Origin: JAFARZ01 sp035651595
GTDB taxonomy: Bacteria > Actinomycetota > Actinomycetes > Streptosporangiales > Streptosporangiaceae
NCBI GenBank assembly: GCA_035651595.1
Contig: DASRFJ010000254.1
Span: 1-46,175 of the forward strand
Direction: 5' to 3'
DNA length: 46,175 bases
How positions within the stretch are numbered: position 1 is the first letter of the stretch; every line of letters begins with the position of its first letter. The notes below the pieces were generated by a model, which was given only the letters and a program-made list of their open reading frames with translations, ran no database searches and had not been told where the DNA came from. Shown piece after piece: positions 23,900 through 32,305 of the stretch. Made by a program: the position numbers and the translations under genes.

Positions 23900-24883
23900 T
23901 TATGAGGCCAGTTGTGACGGGAAGCCGAACGCGATGATCAGCGCGGGGTCGCCGAACGAGGTGATCCGCGAGATTCCGTCCGCGGTCGCGGTGAGCACCA
24001 CGATGCCGTACGGCAGGTAGGTGCCGTCGCCGCCGCGGTAGTAGGCGGCGACCGCCGGCTCGCCGTTGGCGCTGGTGGGCAGCATCCGCCAGTGGCCCGG
24101 CGAGCCCATGACGTGCGTCGCCATGTACGGCATGCAGAACTTCATGCCGCTGTACCAGGTGCGCAGCGGCGGCGCCTCGAGCACCGCGTCCTCGCGCAGG
24201 AGTCGCTCCAGGCCCGCGGCGTCCGCGTTCTCGAAGGCGGCGATGTACCGGTCGAGCAGCTCGCGATGCTCTGGCTCGGTCAGCTCGGCGACGTGCTCCG
24301 CGTCGGGGGCCACCTCGGCGAGCCGCGCGCGGGCGCGCTGGAGCGCGCTTTTGACCGCGACCACCGACATGCCGAGCAGGTCCGCCACCTCGGCGGCCGG
24401 CCAGGCGAGCACCTCGCGCAGGATCAGCACCGCGCGCTGGCGCGACGGCAGGTACTGGAGGCTGGCGATCAGCGCGAGCCGGATGCTGTCGCGCGTGGCG
24501 ACGATCGTCGCGGGGTCGTTCGCGGCCGAGCCGACCGCGCTGTCCGGGAACGGCTGGAGCCAGGGGACGGCGGGGTCGGCCGAGTTCGGCGGGAGGGACG
24601 GGTCATCGCTCGGCGCGCCGAGCCCGGACGGCAGCACCCGCCGGCTGTTGTGCTGGAGCGCGGTCAGGCACGTGTTGGTGGCGATGCGGTACAGCCAGGT
24701 GCGTACCGACGAGCGCTCCTCGAACGAGCCGAACGATCGCCAGGCGCGCAGGAACGTCTCCTGGACCGCGTCTTCGGCATCGGTCAGTGAGCCGAGCATG
24801 CGGTAGCAGTGCGCCAGCAGCTCGGGCCGGTACCGCTCCGCGCGGCTGATGAACTCTTCGCTTGCGACCGCTGTCCCCGGCAT
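23900..24883 (-). CDS. Sigma-70 family factor, SigG/SigJ (ECF-like) with C-terminal SnoaL-like domain
   Basis: The 327-residue protein starts at ATG 24883 with AAGGAA upstream. Region 2 is ELLAHCYRMLGSLTDAEDAVQETFLRAWRSF (about 20-50). Region 4 is LPSRQRAVLILREVLAWPAAEVADLLGMSVVAVKSALQRARARL. The last 110 residues (from EPEHRELLDRYIAAFENAD) are a SnoaL-like domain of the kind found in the TIGR02960 group, which regulates the sigma factor in place of an anti-sigma partner. It would direct RNA polymerase to a small stress regulon. It diverges from a reductase gene, an arrangement consistent with that gene being a target. Confidence 0.87.
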   Translation of the reverse strand: MPGTAVASEEFISRAERYRPELLAHCYRMLGSLTDAEDAVQETFLRAWRSFGSFEERSSVRTWLYRIATNTCLTALQHNSRRVLPSGLGAPSDDPSLPPNSADPAVPWLQPFPDSAVGSAANDPATIVATRDSIRLALIASLQYLPSRQRAVLILREVLAWPAAEVADLLGMSVVAVKSALQRARARLAEVAPDAEHVAELTEPEHRELLDRYIAAFENADAAGLERLLREDAVLEAPPLRTWYSGMKFCMPYMATHVMGSPGHWRMLPTSANGEPAVAAYYRGGDGTYLPYGIVVLTATADGISRITSFGDPALIIAFGFPSQLAS

Positions 24884-24946
24884 GGCGATTCCTTTTCCAT
24901 ACGCCCGATGTCTGTCTTGGTAGCGAAACCAACGTGGAGGATCATC

Positions 24947-25507
24947 ATGCGCAAGCTGAGTGTATCGACCCTGGTCACCCTCGACGGCGTCATCCAGGAC
25001 CCCGGCGGCTTCGGCGAGACCGACCAGGGTGGCTGGGCGAACCCGTACTTCACCGCGCAGGCCGAGCAGGAGGCGCTGGAGCACATGCTGGCCAGCGACT
25101 ACTTCCTGATGGGACGGGTCACATACGAATTGCTGCACAAGGCGTGGGGCAACGCGAAAGGCAGCCCCTACCTGGACCGCATGAACGCGATCCCCAAGCT
25201 CGTGGCGTCGACCACGCTGACCGGGTCGCTGCCGTGGAACGCGACCGCGATCAACGGTGACGTGGCGGCCGAGATCGCCAGGCTCAAGCAGGAGTCCGGC
25301 GGGGGCATCGAGGTGTACGGCAGCACCAGGCTGGTGCAGACCCTGATGCGGCACAACCTGATCGACGAGTACCGGGTCGCGGTGTACCCGGTCGTGCTCG
25401 GCGGCGGGAAGACGCTGTTCCCCCAGGGCGGGGCTGGCGCCACGGTGCGGCTGGTCGACAGCCGCGTGCACGACTCCGGCGTGGTCGCCATGACCTACGC
25501 CGCGTGA
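24947..25507 (+). CDS. RibD/DHFR-like reductase family protein
   Basis: The 186-residue protein has the RibD C-terminal / dihydrofolate-reductase-like fold: MRKLSVSTLVTLDGVIQDPG, FLMGRVTYELL, KLVASTTLTG, GGIEVYGSTRLVQTL and RVAVYPVVLGGGKTLFP are the usual family segments. These small actinobacterial homologues bind NADPH; their physiological substrate is not established. The ATG follows GTGGAGG. It is divergently transcribed from the SigG-type sigma factor across 63 bases, a pairing that recurs in actinomycetes. Confidence 0.85.
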   Translation: MRKLSVSTLVTLDGVIQDPGGFGETDQGGWANPYFTAQAEQEALEHMLASDYFLMGRVTYELLHKAWGNAKGSPYLDRMNAIPKLVASTTLTGSLPWNATAINGDVAAEIARLKQESGGGIEVYGSTRLVQTLMRHNLIDEYRVAVYPVVLGGGKTLFPQGGAGATVRLVDSRVHDSGVVAMTYAA

Positions 25508-25564
25508 CGGTGCGGGACCGGCCGGGGCTGGCTAGCCCGCCCCGCACCGTCCGGGCGGGGCGGG

Positions 25565-25870
25565 TTAGGACCCCGCGGGGTCCTGCATGCCCAGCGAGAA
25601 CTGGGCGTTCCCCTGCTCATCGAGCCGAGCATCGAGGATCTTGTCCTCGAGGTACATCGCGGCCTGCGGCTCAAGGAACACGCGGGCCCCAGCGGACTCG
25701 ACGACCTGGTCGTTCTCCTGGGGTCCCGTCGTGGCCGTGACCTGAAGCGCGCCAGGGCTTTCCGGTTCCGGTTCAGAAGACGCGATGCGCAGGCCCGTCC
25801 CTTCAGGAGCCTGCGGGGTGGACGTGACGGACTTGACGACCTCGGCGGCCGCCTCGGTCAAGACCAGCAT
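25565..25870 (-). CDS. HesB/IscA-like protein without cysteines
   Basis: The 101-residue product follows the A-type iron-sulfur carrier pattern (MLVLTEAAAEVVKSV, GLRIASSEPE, DQVVESAGARVFLEPQAAMYLEDKILDAR). It has no cysteine, so the three metal-ligand cysteines of true IscA/HesB are absent. Similar cysteine-free proteins occur in actinobacteria and are annotated as Fe-S assembly proteins by fold only. A structural or regulatory role is more plausible than cluster transfer. It starts at ATG 25870 and stands alone. Confidence 0.75.
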   Translation of the reverse strand: MLVLTEAAAEVVKSVTSTPQAPEGTGLRIASSEPEPESPGALQVTATTGPQENDQVVESAGARVFLEPQAAMYLEDKILDARLDEQGNAQFSLGMQDPAGS

Positions 25871-25988
25871 GTTTGGTCACCCTTCGCTTCTAGTCAGCAG
25901 AAGGTTCCGAGGCTAGCCGGCGAAATCACGGATTGGTAACTGCCGGGCTGGCTTTACGGGGCCGGGCCGGGGGTGTCAGCCTTGACGG

Positions 25989-26999
25989 GTGAGGACGGGG
26001 ATCCGATATTGCAGCACACCGGGCGGCCGCGTCGCGTACTCGGTGACCGGCGCTGGCCCGGCGTTGTTGTTCGAGTCAGGCTGGATCACGCACCTGCGCG
26101 GGCAACTGGGGCTGTGCTCATTCGGCGACTTCATCGAGCGGCTGGCCGAACGGTTCACCGTGATCCGGTACGACAAGCCCGGGTGCGGCCTGTCCGACCG
26201 GGACGCGATCGACCTGTCGTTCGACGGGCAGGTGGCGGCGGCGCTCGCGGTCGCCGATGCGGTCGGTTCCGGCCGCTTCCGCATGTTCGGCGCGTCGCAG
26301 GGCGGCCAGATCGCCGCGGCGATCGCGGCGGCGCACCCGGACAGGGTTGAGGCGCTGGTGCTGTACGGGATGTGCGCCAGCGGCCGCGATCTGGCACCTG
26401 CCGAGGTCAGGGACTCGGTGGTCGCGCTGGTGCGGGCGCACTGGGGCCTCGGGCTGAAGGCACTCTCGGGGGCCTTCTTCACCGACCCCACCGCGACGGA
26501 GATGGCGGCGTTCGACCAGTTTCAGCGCGCCAGCGCCACGGCCGAGGTGGCGGCCCGGCTCCTTGAGGTTTACTACGCCACCGATGTCAGGGCGCTGCTT
26601 CCGGCGGTCCAGGCGCGTACCGCGGTGCTGCACCGGGAGTCGGACAAGGGCACCCGGTTCGAGCTGGGGCGGGAGGTCGCCGCGCTCATCCCCGGCGCGA
26701 CGCTGGTGCCGCTGCAGGGTTCGAGCCACCTGTTCTACCACGGGGACTGGCCGATGGTCCTGGAGGCGATGCTCGCCTTCCTGGCCGATCCGGTGAGCGA
26801 GGGACCGCGGTTGACCGGCCGGGAGCTGGAGGTGGCCTCGCTGGTGGCCGACGGGCTGACCAATCAGGCCATCGCCACGCGGTTGTCCATCGCGCCACGG
26901 ACGGCCGAAGCGCACGTGGAGAACATCCGGCGCAAGCTGGCGGTGCGCTCCCGCGCCCAGATAGCGGCGTGGGTGACCGAGCACAGGCTCCGTACGTAG
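25989..26999 (+). CDS. Alpha/beta-hydrolase fused to a C-terminal LuxR DNA-binding domain
   Basis: The 336-residue protein has two modules. Residues 10-268 are an alpha/beta-hydrolase: oxyanion-proximal GAGPALLFESGW, nucleophile Ser103 in GASQGG, a candidate acid Glu217 or Asp219, and His247 in SSHLFYHGD. Residues about 275-332 form a LuxR/GerE helix-turn-helix (LTGRELEVASLVADGLTNQAIATRL, then TAEAHVENIRRKL). The hydrolase may sense a small ligand, or hydrolyse it, and thereby control the DNA-binding half. GTG 25989 is the start. Regulated targets could be the downstream hotdog and methyltransferase genes on the same strand, but no operator is visible. Confidence 0.87.
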   Translation: MRTGIRYCSTPGGRVAYSVTGAGPALLFESGWITHLRGQLGLCSFGDFIERLAERFTVIRYDKPGCGLSDRDAIDLSFDGQVAAALAVADAVGSGRFRMFGASQGGQIAAAIAAAHPDRVEALVLYGMCASGRDLAPAEVRDSVVALVRAHWGLGLKALSGAFFTDPTATEMAAFDQFQRASATAEVAARLLEVYYATDVRALLPAVQARTAVLHRESDKGTRFELGREVAALIPGATLVPLQGSSHLFYHGDWPMVLEAMLAFLADPVSEGPRLTGRELEVASLVADGLTNQAIATRLSIAPRTAEAHVENIRRKLAVRSRAQIAAWVTEHRLRT

Positions 27000-27108
27000 T
27001 TCTCCCGGCGCCCGCGCGTCGGAACGGGGCGCCGCGGCGGGGTGGGCGGCGGTTTCGCCGGCAATTCACCCGATTTCGGTCCCGGCCTGGGGACCCTAGC
27101 GTCGAAAT

Positions 27109-27858
27109 ATGTCATTCGCCGCCCGTTCCGTGAGCATCCCGCCGCGCTATTGCGGGCCGGCCGGCAGCGGCAACGGGGGGTACGTCTGCGGACGCATAGC
27201 GGCGTGTGTCCCGGCCGCCGGCCCGGTTGAGGTCACGCTGCGCCGGCCGCCTCCGCTGGCCACGCCCATGACCGTGGACCGAGACGGCGATGCCGCGCTG
27301 CGCGTCCGCACCGACGGCACGCTGATCGCCGAGGCCGTTCCGGTTGACGCGGCATTCGAGGTTCCCAGCCCGGTCTCGCTGGCGCAAGCCCGTGCGGCGG
27401 CCGGCCGCGCGCACTACTACGCCGATCCGGTGTACCCCACCTGCTTTGTCTGCGGCCCAGACCGCGAGCCAGGCGACGGACTGCGGATCTTCCCCGGACG
27501 GGTTGCAGGCAAGCGGCTATGGGCGGCGCCGTGGACACCCGATCCTTCGGTCACGGACGCGGACGGGTCGGTGCGGCCGGAAGTGGTCTGGGCCGCGCTC
27601 GACTGCCCCAGCGGGATAGCCGCGGCCGAAGCGGCAGAACTGGCCGCCGACACCGCCATCCTGCTCGGCCGGATGACGGCCACCGTCGCCGGCACGCCAC
27701 GGGCCGGCGACCCCTGCCGGGTGATCGCCTGGCCGGACGGCCGTGACGGCCGCAAGCTGACCGCCCGGTCGGCGCTGCTCGGTCCCGGCGGCGAGGTTCT
27801 CGCCGCCGCTCAGGCCGTGTGGCTGACCGTGGCGCGTCCAGGTAAAAGCAATAACTAA
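27109..27858 (+). CDS. Hotdog-fold (thioesterase-like) hypothetical protein
   Basis: The 249-residue protein has the segment CFVCGPDREPGDGLRIFPG near its centre, a signature of actinobacterial thioesterase-superfamily proteins. It is preceded by a hydrophobic beta region (VEVTLRRPPPLATPM) and followed by LWAAPWTPD and VVWAALDCPSGIAA, likely the second hotdog half. An acyl-CoA or acyl-thioester hydrolase or binding role is inferred from fold only; no catalytic residue is assigned. The Cys pair (CFVC) is conserved in the group. It is followed after 15 bases by a methyltransferase and probably forms an operon with it. Confidence 0.65.
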   Translation: MSFAARSVSIPPRYCGPAGSGNGGYVCGRIAACVPAAGPVEVTLRRPPPLATPMTVDRDGDAALRVRTDGTLIAEAVPVDAAFEVPSPVSLAQARAAAGRAHYYADPVYPTCFVCGPDREPGDGLRIFPGRVAGKRLWAAPWTPDPSVTDADGSVRPEVVWAALDCPSGIAAAEAAELAADTAILLGRMTATVAGTPRAGDPCRVIAWPDGRDGRKLTARSALLGPGGEVLAAAQAVWLTVARPGKSNN

Positions 27859-27873
27859 CAAGGAGAAGATGTC

Positions 27874-28953
27874 ATGACAGCGATCCACGAGCCGGCTGCC
27901 GTGGACCCGGACAAGCTGATGAGCTTTGTGTTCCGGGCGGTCGACGAGGTGGGTGCCACCCTCAACACCGCCCTCGTCGTGATGGGCGACAAGCTCGGCC
28001 TGTACCAGGCAATGGCCGACGCCGGCCCGCTCACGCCGGCCGACCTGGCCGCTCGCACCGGGACCGCCGAGCGGTACGTGCGAGAGTGGCTGTCCGCCCA
28101 GGCCGCGGGGAGTTTCGTCGACTACGACCCGGACAGCGCCAGCTACAGCCTGCCTCCCGAACACGCGGTGGCCCTGACCGACCAGTCCAGCCCCGCTTAT
28201 CTGCCGGGGTTCTTCCAGACCGCCCTCGGCGCGGTGCTGGACTCGCCGCGGATCACCGAGGCCACCAGGACCGGCGAAGGCATCGGCTGGCATGACCACG
28301 TACCCGACGTGCACGAGGGCTGCGAGCGATTCTTCCGGTCCGGCTACAACGCGCACCTGGTGGCCGAATGGCTGCCCGCCCTCGACGGCGTGGTAGCCAA
28401 GCTCGAACGGGGTGCCGCGGTGGCCGACGTGGGGTGCGGCCACGGGGCGTCGACGCTGCTGATGGCCGAGGCGTTCCCGTTCGCCACCTTCACCGGCTCG
28501 GATTACCACGACGGCTCGATCGCCACCGCGCGCGAGCGGGCCGCGGCCTCCGATGCCGGGGCCCGGGTCCGGTTCGAGGTGGCCCCGGCGGCGTCCTTCG
28601 CCGGAACCGGCTATGACCTGGTGACGATGTTCGATTGCCTGCACGACATGGGCGACCCGGTGAGCGCGGCCCGCCATGTCCGGGAGGCGCTGGCCCCCGA
28701 CGGGACCTGGATGATCGTGGAACCCGCCGCCGGGGATCACGTCGAGGACAACCTCAACCCAGTCGGACGCGCCTACTACGCGTTCTCCACCCTGCTCTGC
28801 ACGCCCTGCTCGCTCTCCCAGGAGGTGGGCCTGGCCCTCGGCGCCCAGGCCGGCGAGGCCCGCATCCGCGAGATCGTCACCGCCGGCGGATTCAGCCGGT
28901 TCCGCCGGGCAGCCCAGACCCCCTTCAACATCGTCTACGAAGCCAGACCCTGA
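27874..28953 (+). CDS. SAM-dependent methyltransferase with N-terminal winged helix (Rv2258c-like)
   Basis: The 359-residue protein carries an N-terminal dimerisation/winged-helix region (DKLGLYQAMADAGPLTPADLAARTGTAERYVREWL). A class I methyltransferase core follows, with motif I VADVGCGHGAST, acidic GSDYHDG, and DLVTMFDCLHDMGDP. This arrangement matches mycobacterial Rv2258c-type enzymes, whose substrate is unknown. The ATG is preceded by AAGGAGAAG, a strong site, and lies 15 bases after the thioesterase-like gene, indicating co-transcription. It ends before a family P hairpin at 29083, the probable terminator. Confidence 0.85.
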   Translation: MTAIHEPAAVDPDKLMSFVFRAVDEVGATLNTALVVMGDKLGLYQAMADAGPLTPADLAARTGTAERYVREWLSAQAAGSFVDYDPDSASYSLPPEHAVALTDQSSPAYLPGFFQTALGAVLDSPRITEATRTGEGIGWHDHVPDVHEGCERFFRSGYNAHLVAEWLPALDGVVAKLERGAAVADVGCGHGASTLLMAEAFPFATFTGSDYHDGSIATARERAAASDAGARVRFEVAPAASFAGTGYDLVTMFDCLHDMGDPVSAARHVREALAPDGTWMIVEPAAGDHVEDNLNPVGRAYYAFSTLLCTPCSLSQEVGLALGAQAGEARIREIVTAGGFSRFRRAAQTPFNIVYEARP

Positions 28954-29082
28954 CCCGTCTCCTGCGCATCGGACTCGGGAGCTGTGCTGGGCTGCCGTGC
29001 CGGCTGCCCGCAATGCCCCGGTTTGCCCAGAATGGTCTTGCCGTTCAGCGGTCTGCGCGGGTTCCGGGAGGCGCTCGAAAAA

Positions 29083-29131
29083 GATTGCGGACACTTACCC
29101 CCCCGATCCGGGAGGGTAAGTGTCCGCAGTA
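29083..29131. terminator. Palindromic hairpin, family P, copy 3
   Basis: GATTGCGGACACTTACCC (29083-29100) pairs with GGGTAAGTGTCCGCAGTA (29114-29131) over about 15 of 18 positions. It sits between the converging methyltransferase and WYL regulator genes, 130 bases after one stop and 80 after the other. A bidirectional terminator role fits. Confidence 0.65.
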
Positions 29132-29211
29132 ATCTGACGGGCCCGCAGTCGCGCCCGAAATATGGCTAGATGTTCAGTTCGCGTGCCGAACGGCCGGGGG
29201 TGCTTGTTCCG

Positions 29212-30180
29212 TTACCGGCGTTCGGCCAGGGCGGCGGTCAGCCGGGCCGCGACAGCAGCCACGGCGTCGCGCAGCTCCGGGCCGCCCGCGACATGGAACG
29301 GAATCGGGATCGGGGCCAGCCACTCCCCCGCGTACATCGCCGGATTGCTGGTGGTGCCGGTCAGCACGCATCGCTGGCCGTCACCGATGGGTTCGAGCCG
29401 GCCCATCGGCGGCCTGACGTAGCGCACGACCTCGTCGCGGGGCGCATCGAACACGACCCTGGTCTCGTACTCCCAGCCGACCGCCAGGTGCTGCTCCAGC
29501 AGGTCAACGTAGTCCACGTCACCGGGTGCGCCGAACCGTTCCTCGCCTTCGGCGACAGAGCGAATCCGGTCGATGCGATAGGCGCGGACCGCACCGGCGC
29601 GGTGTGAGTGGCACAGCAGGTACCAGCGGCCGTGCCGCACGACGACGGCCCACGGGTCGACGTCCTCCGCCCACTGGTTGCCCGATTCGCTGCGGTAGAC
29701 GATGCTCGCCCGGCGCTGGTCCGCGACGGCGGCGACCAGGGCGCTCGTGGTCTCGGTGCCCGGGCGCACCGCGCCGCGGTCGGGCGCGGCGGAGGCAAAC
29801 CGGCGCATGGTGGCGGCCTGCTGGCCGACGTTCTCCGGCAGCGCCCGGATTATCTTGCCCAGGGCGGCGCCGACCGGATCGTCGGCATCCGCGGCCGCGT
29901 GGCTGCCGTCGAGCACGGCCATGATCAGGCCAAGAGCTTCGGCGGCGCTGAACACCAGCGGCGGCAGCCGGATGCCCCGGCCGACCCGGTAGCCGCCGTA
30001 AGGTCCCCGGACCGACTCGACGGGAATGTCGGCCTCCCGCAATATGGCGACGTAGCGGCGCGCGGCCCGTTCGGTAACGCCCAAGTGCGCCGCCAGCTCG
30101 CAGGCGGTGATGCCGGGCTGGGCCTGCAGCAGCCCGAGGACCCGCAGCGCCCGTGCGGTGGGGCTAAGGTCGGCTTTCAC
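29212..30180 (-). CDS. WYL-domain transcriptional regulator (YafY-like)
   Basis: The 322-residue protein has an N-terminal DeoR/HTH-11 helix-turn-helix (RALRVLGLLQAQPGITACELAAHLGVTERAARRYVAIL). A WYL sensor domain follows (SIVYRSESGNQWAEDVDPWAVVVRHGRWYLLCHSHRAGAVRAYRIDRI) and then a WCX-type C-terminal extension. WYL regulators sense nucleic acids or small ligands and often act as repressors or activators of stress and defence genes. GTG 30180 is used. It diverges from the alpha/beta-hydrolase and acetyltransferase pair across 55 bases and may control them. Confidence 0.88.
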   Translation of the reverse strand: MKADLSPTARALRVLGLLQAQPGITACELAAHLGVTERAARRYVAILREADIPVESVRGPYGGYRVGRGIRLPPLVFSAAEALGLIMAVLDGSHAAADADDPVGAALGKIIRALPENVGQQAATMRRFASAAPDRGAVRPGTETTSALVAAVADQRRASIVYRSESGNQWAEDVDPWAVVVRHGRWYLLCHSHRAGAVRAYRIDRIRSVAEGEERFGAPGDVDYVDLLEQHLAVGWEYETRVVFDAPRDEVVRYVRPPMGRLEPIGDGQRCVLTGTTSNPAMYAGEWLAPIPIPFHVAGGPELRDAVAAVAARLTAALAERR

Positions 30181-30235
30181 AGCAGCAGCCTAATCAGGAA
30201 GCCGATCGTCCGGAACCTTGACTATTGTCGGCGGC

Positions 30236-30922
30236 ATGGACATTCTGCTGATCAGCGGCCTGTGGCTCGACGGGTCGTCCGTCTGGGACAAGGTTGCCGT
30301 CGAACTCGAGGCCCGTGGCCACCGTGCCATGCCGGTTACGCTGCCCGGCCAGGGTGACGGCAACACGTCGGCGACGCTCGATGACCAGGTGGCCACGGTG
30401 CTCGCGGCCGTCGACGCGGCCGCCGGGAAGCCCATGGTGGTGGGGCATTCCGCCGCCTGCGGCCTGGCGTGGCTCGCCGCCGACGCCCGCTACGGCCAGG
30501 TCGCCAGCGTCGCCCTCATCGGCGGCTTTCCTTCCGGCGACGGCTCGTCCTATTTCACGGGGCTGCCGATCAAGGACGGCGCTGTGCCGTTCCCCGGCTG
30601 GGCGGAATTCGAGGGCCCGGATTCCGCCGATCTGGACGACGCCGCGAAACAGGCGTTCGCGGCCGCCGCTATCCCGGTCCCTGAAGGGGTGGTTAACGGG
30701 GTGGTCAGGCTGACCGACGACCGCCGTTACGATATCCCGGTGGTAGTGATCTGCCCGGAGTTCAGCCCGGCCCAGGCCAAGGAGTGGATCGCGGACGGCG
30801 CGATTCCCGAGCTGGCGAAGAGCAAGAACGTCTCATTCGTGGACATCGCCTCCGGGCACTGGCCGATGATCAGCGCGCCAGCCGAGCTCGCGCGCATCTT
30901 GGCCCGGACGGCCGAGGGATGA
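30236..30922 (+). CDS. Alpha/beta-hydrolase
   Basis: The 228-residue protein starts MDILLISGLWLDGSSVW and carries the nucleophile elbow GHSAACG, where the usual second Gly of GxSxG is replaced by Ala-Cys-Gly. The C-terminal SGHWPM supplies a catalytic His and ICPEF may hold the acid. Small esterases and lipases of this type act on varied esters; the substrate is unknown. ATG 30236 was chosen over 30218 because it gives the family-typical short N-terminus. It overlaps the acetyltransferase start (ATGA), so the two are coupled, and it diverges from a WYL regulator. Confidence 0.82.
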   Translation: MDILLISGLWLDGSSVWDKVAVELEARGHRAMPVTLPGQGDGNTSATLDDQVATVLAAVDAAAGKPMVVGHSAACGLAWLAADARYGQVASVALIGGFPSGDGSSYFTGLPIKDGAVPFPGWAEFEGPDSADLDDAAKQAFAAAAIPVPEGVVNGVVRLTDDRRYDIPVVVICPEFSPAQAKEWIADGAIPELAKSKNVSFVDIASGHWPMISAPAELARILARTAEG

Positions 30923-31506
30923 CGATGCGGCATTCGATCCGGCCGCTGGACGCGTCCACCTGGGACGTGTTCGCAGAGCTTGTCGATCGCAACAACGGGA
31001 TCTTCGGCGGCTGCTGGTGCATCGGCTTCCACTTGGAGCGCATGCGGGACGGGAAGGGGATCGATCATCGTGCGGCCAAAGAGGAGCGCGTCCGTAGCGA
31101 CCGCGCCCACGCCGCGCTGGTCATCGACGAGGACGGCTCCGCACAGGGCTGGTGCCAGTACGGCAGCCCGGAAGAACTCCCCGGCATCAAGCACAGGCGC
31201 GAGTACGAAAAGGACGCCCCGCCGTTCCCGGACTGGCGCATCACCTGCATCTACGTCGACAAGCACCACCGGGGTCAGGGCATCGCGCGGGCGGCGCTCG
31301 AGGGCGCGCTCGACCAGATCGCACACAGCGGCGGCGGGCTTGTCGAGGCCATCTCCGAGGTGACCGCCGGCCGCGAGGCGCAGGGCCGCTTCCTGTACAG
31401 CGCGACCGTCGAGCTGTTCGAGGACAACGGCTTCGACCGGGTCCGCCAGGTCGGCAAGCACGCGTGGATCGTGAACCGCGTCGTCAAGCCGGCCGAGCTG
31501 ACCTAG
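30919..31506 (+). CDS. GNAT-family N-acetyltransferase
   Basis: The 195-residue protein has a GNAT core with the acetyl-CoA-binding motif A in CIYVDKHHRGQGIARAALEG, preceded by the strand PDWRIT and followed by SGGGLVEAISEVTAG. A Trp/Cys-rich N-terminal segment (FGGCWCIGFHLERM) resembles the GNATs that modify small molecules. It begins in the upstream hydrolase stop (ATGA); a second ATG six bases later is a possible start. The substrate is unknown. It ends in a CTAG overlap with a convergent methyltransferase gene. Confidence 0.82.
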   Translation: MTMRHSIRPLDASTWDVFAELVDRNNGIFGGCWCIGFHLERMRDGKGIDHRAAKEERVRSDRAHAALVIDEDGSAQGWCQYGSPEELPGIKHRREYEKDAPPFPDWRITCIYVDKHHRGQGIARAALEGALDQIAHSGGGLVEAISEVTAGREAQGRFLYSATVELFEDNGFDRVRQVGKHAWIVNRVVKPAELT

Positions 31507-32246
31507 GACACCGTGGCGAGCCGGTAGACGGAGACGTGGGACCGGGACTCGGCGGTGAACTCGGCACCTGCCCAGTCGGCGTGCCGCGTCTCCAGTTCGA
31601 ACCCGGCGAGCTGTGCCATCAGGTCCAGCTCCGAAGGCCAGATGTAGCGGTGCGGGCTGCGGAAAAGCTCCGCCGCGCGGCCGGCGCCGAACCTGAAGTG
31701 GTGCGACACCACGCGCTGGTGAAGCACGTCATAGGTGTCGAGGCCGATGTAGCCGGGCTCGGACGTGAAAACTGTCGCCTGCAGCCCCGGCGGCAGTTTG
31801 CGCAGCTCCGGTACCCACAGTTCGATGACGAACCGGCCGCCGGGCGACAGGTGCCTGGCGGCGTTGTGAAAGCACGCCACCTGGTCGCTTTGCGACAGCA
31901 GATTAGAGATCGTGTTGTAGACGAGGTAGACGAGCGTGTACGTGCCCGGGGCACGTGCGGTGGTCATGTCTCCGGCAATCACCGGGATGACCGATTCGGC
32001 AACCTTGGTGCGCAGTTGTTCGATCATCGGTCCGGACAGCTCGATGCCAGTGACTGGGACGCCGCGCTGGGCAAGCGGGATAGCCACGCGGCCGGTGCCG
32101 ATGGCGAACTCCAGCACCGGGCCGTCATCAGCGAGTCCGGCAAGCCGGTCCACGACCGGTCCGAGTACCTCCGGGGCAAACATGCCTGTTCCGGGCGTGT
32201 CGTACCGCAGAGCCGCCGCCTGGTCCCAGATGTCCTCCTGCCGCAT
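31503..32246 (-). CDS. Class I SAM-dependent methyltransferase
   Basis: The 247-residue protein has methyltransferase motif I (VLEFAIGTGRVAIPLAQRG), acidic residues in GIELSGPMIEQLR, and a motif II-like TYTLVYLVYNTISNLL. Later HLSPGGRFVIELWVPE matches the post-motif strand. This subgroup contains small-molecule O- or N-methyltransferases. ATG 32246 is the likely start. It is convergent with the acetyltransferase and divergent from the decayed kinase gene that begins 60 bases away. Confidence 0.83.
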   Translation of the reverse strand: MRQEDIWDQAAALRYDTPGTGMFAPEVLGPVVDRLAGLADDGPVLEFAIGTGRVAIPLAQRGVPVTGIELSGPMIEQLRTKVAESVIPVIAGDMTTARAPGTYTLVYLVYNTISNLLSQSDQVACFHNAARHLSPGGRFVIELWVPELRKLPPGLQATVFTSEPGYIGLDTYDVLHQRVVSHHFRFGAGRAAELFRSPHRYIWPSELDLMAQLAGFELETRHADWAGAEFTAESRSHVSVYRLATVS

Positions 32247-32305
32247 GACAACAACGATGTCAGCGCAGGCCCGATGCCGTCCAACGACTTTCGGTACGAT
32301 CAGCG

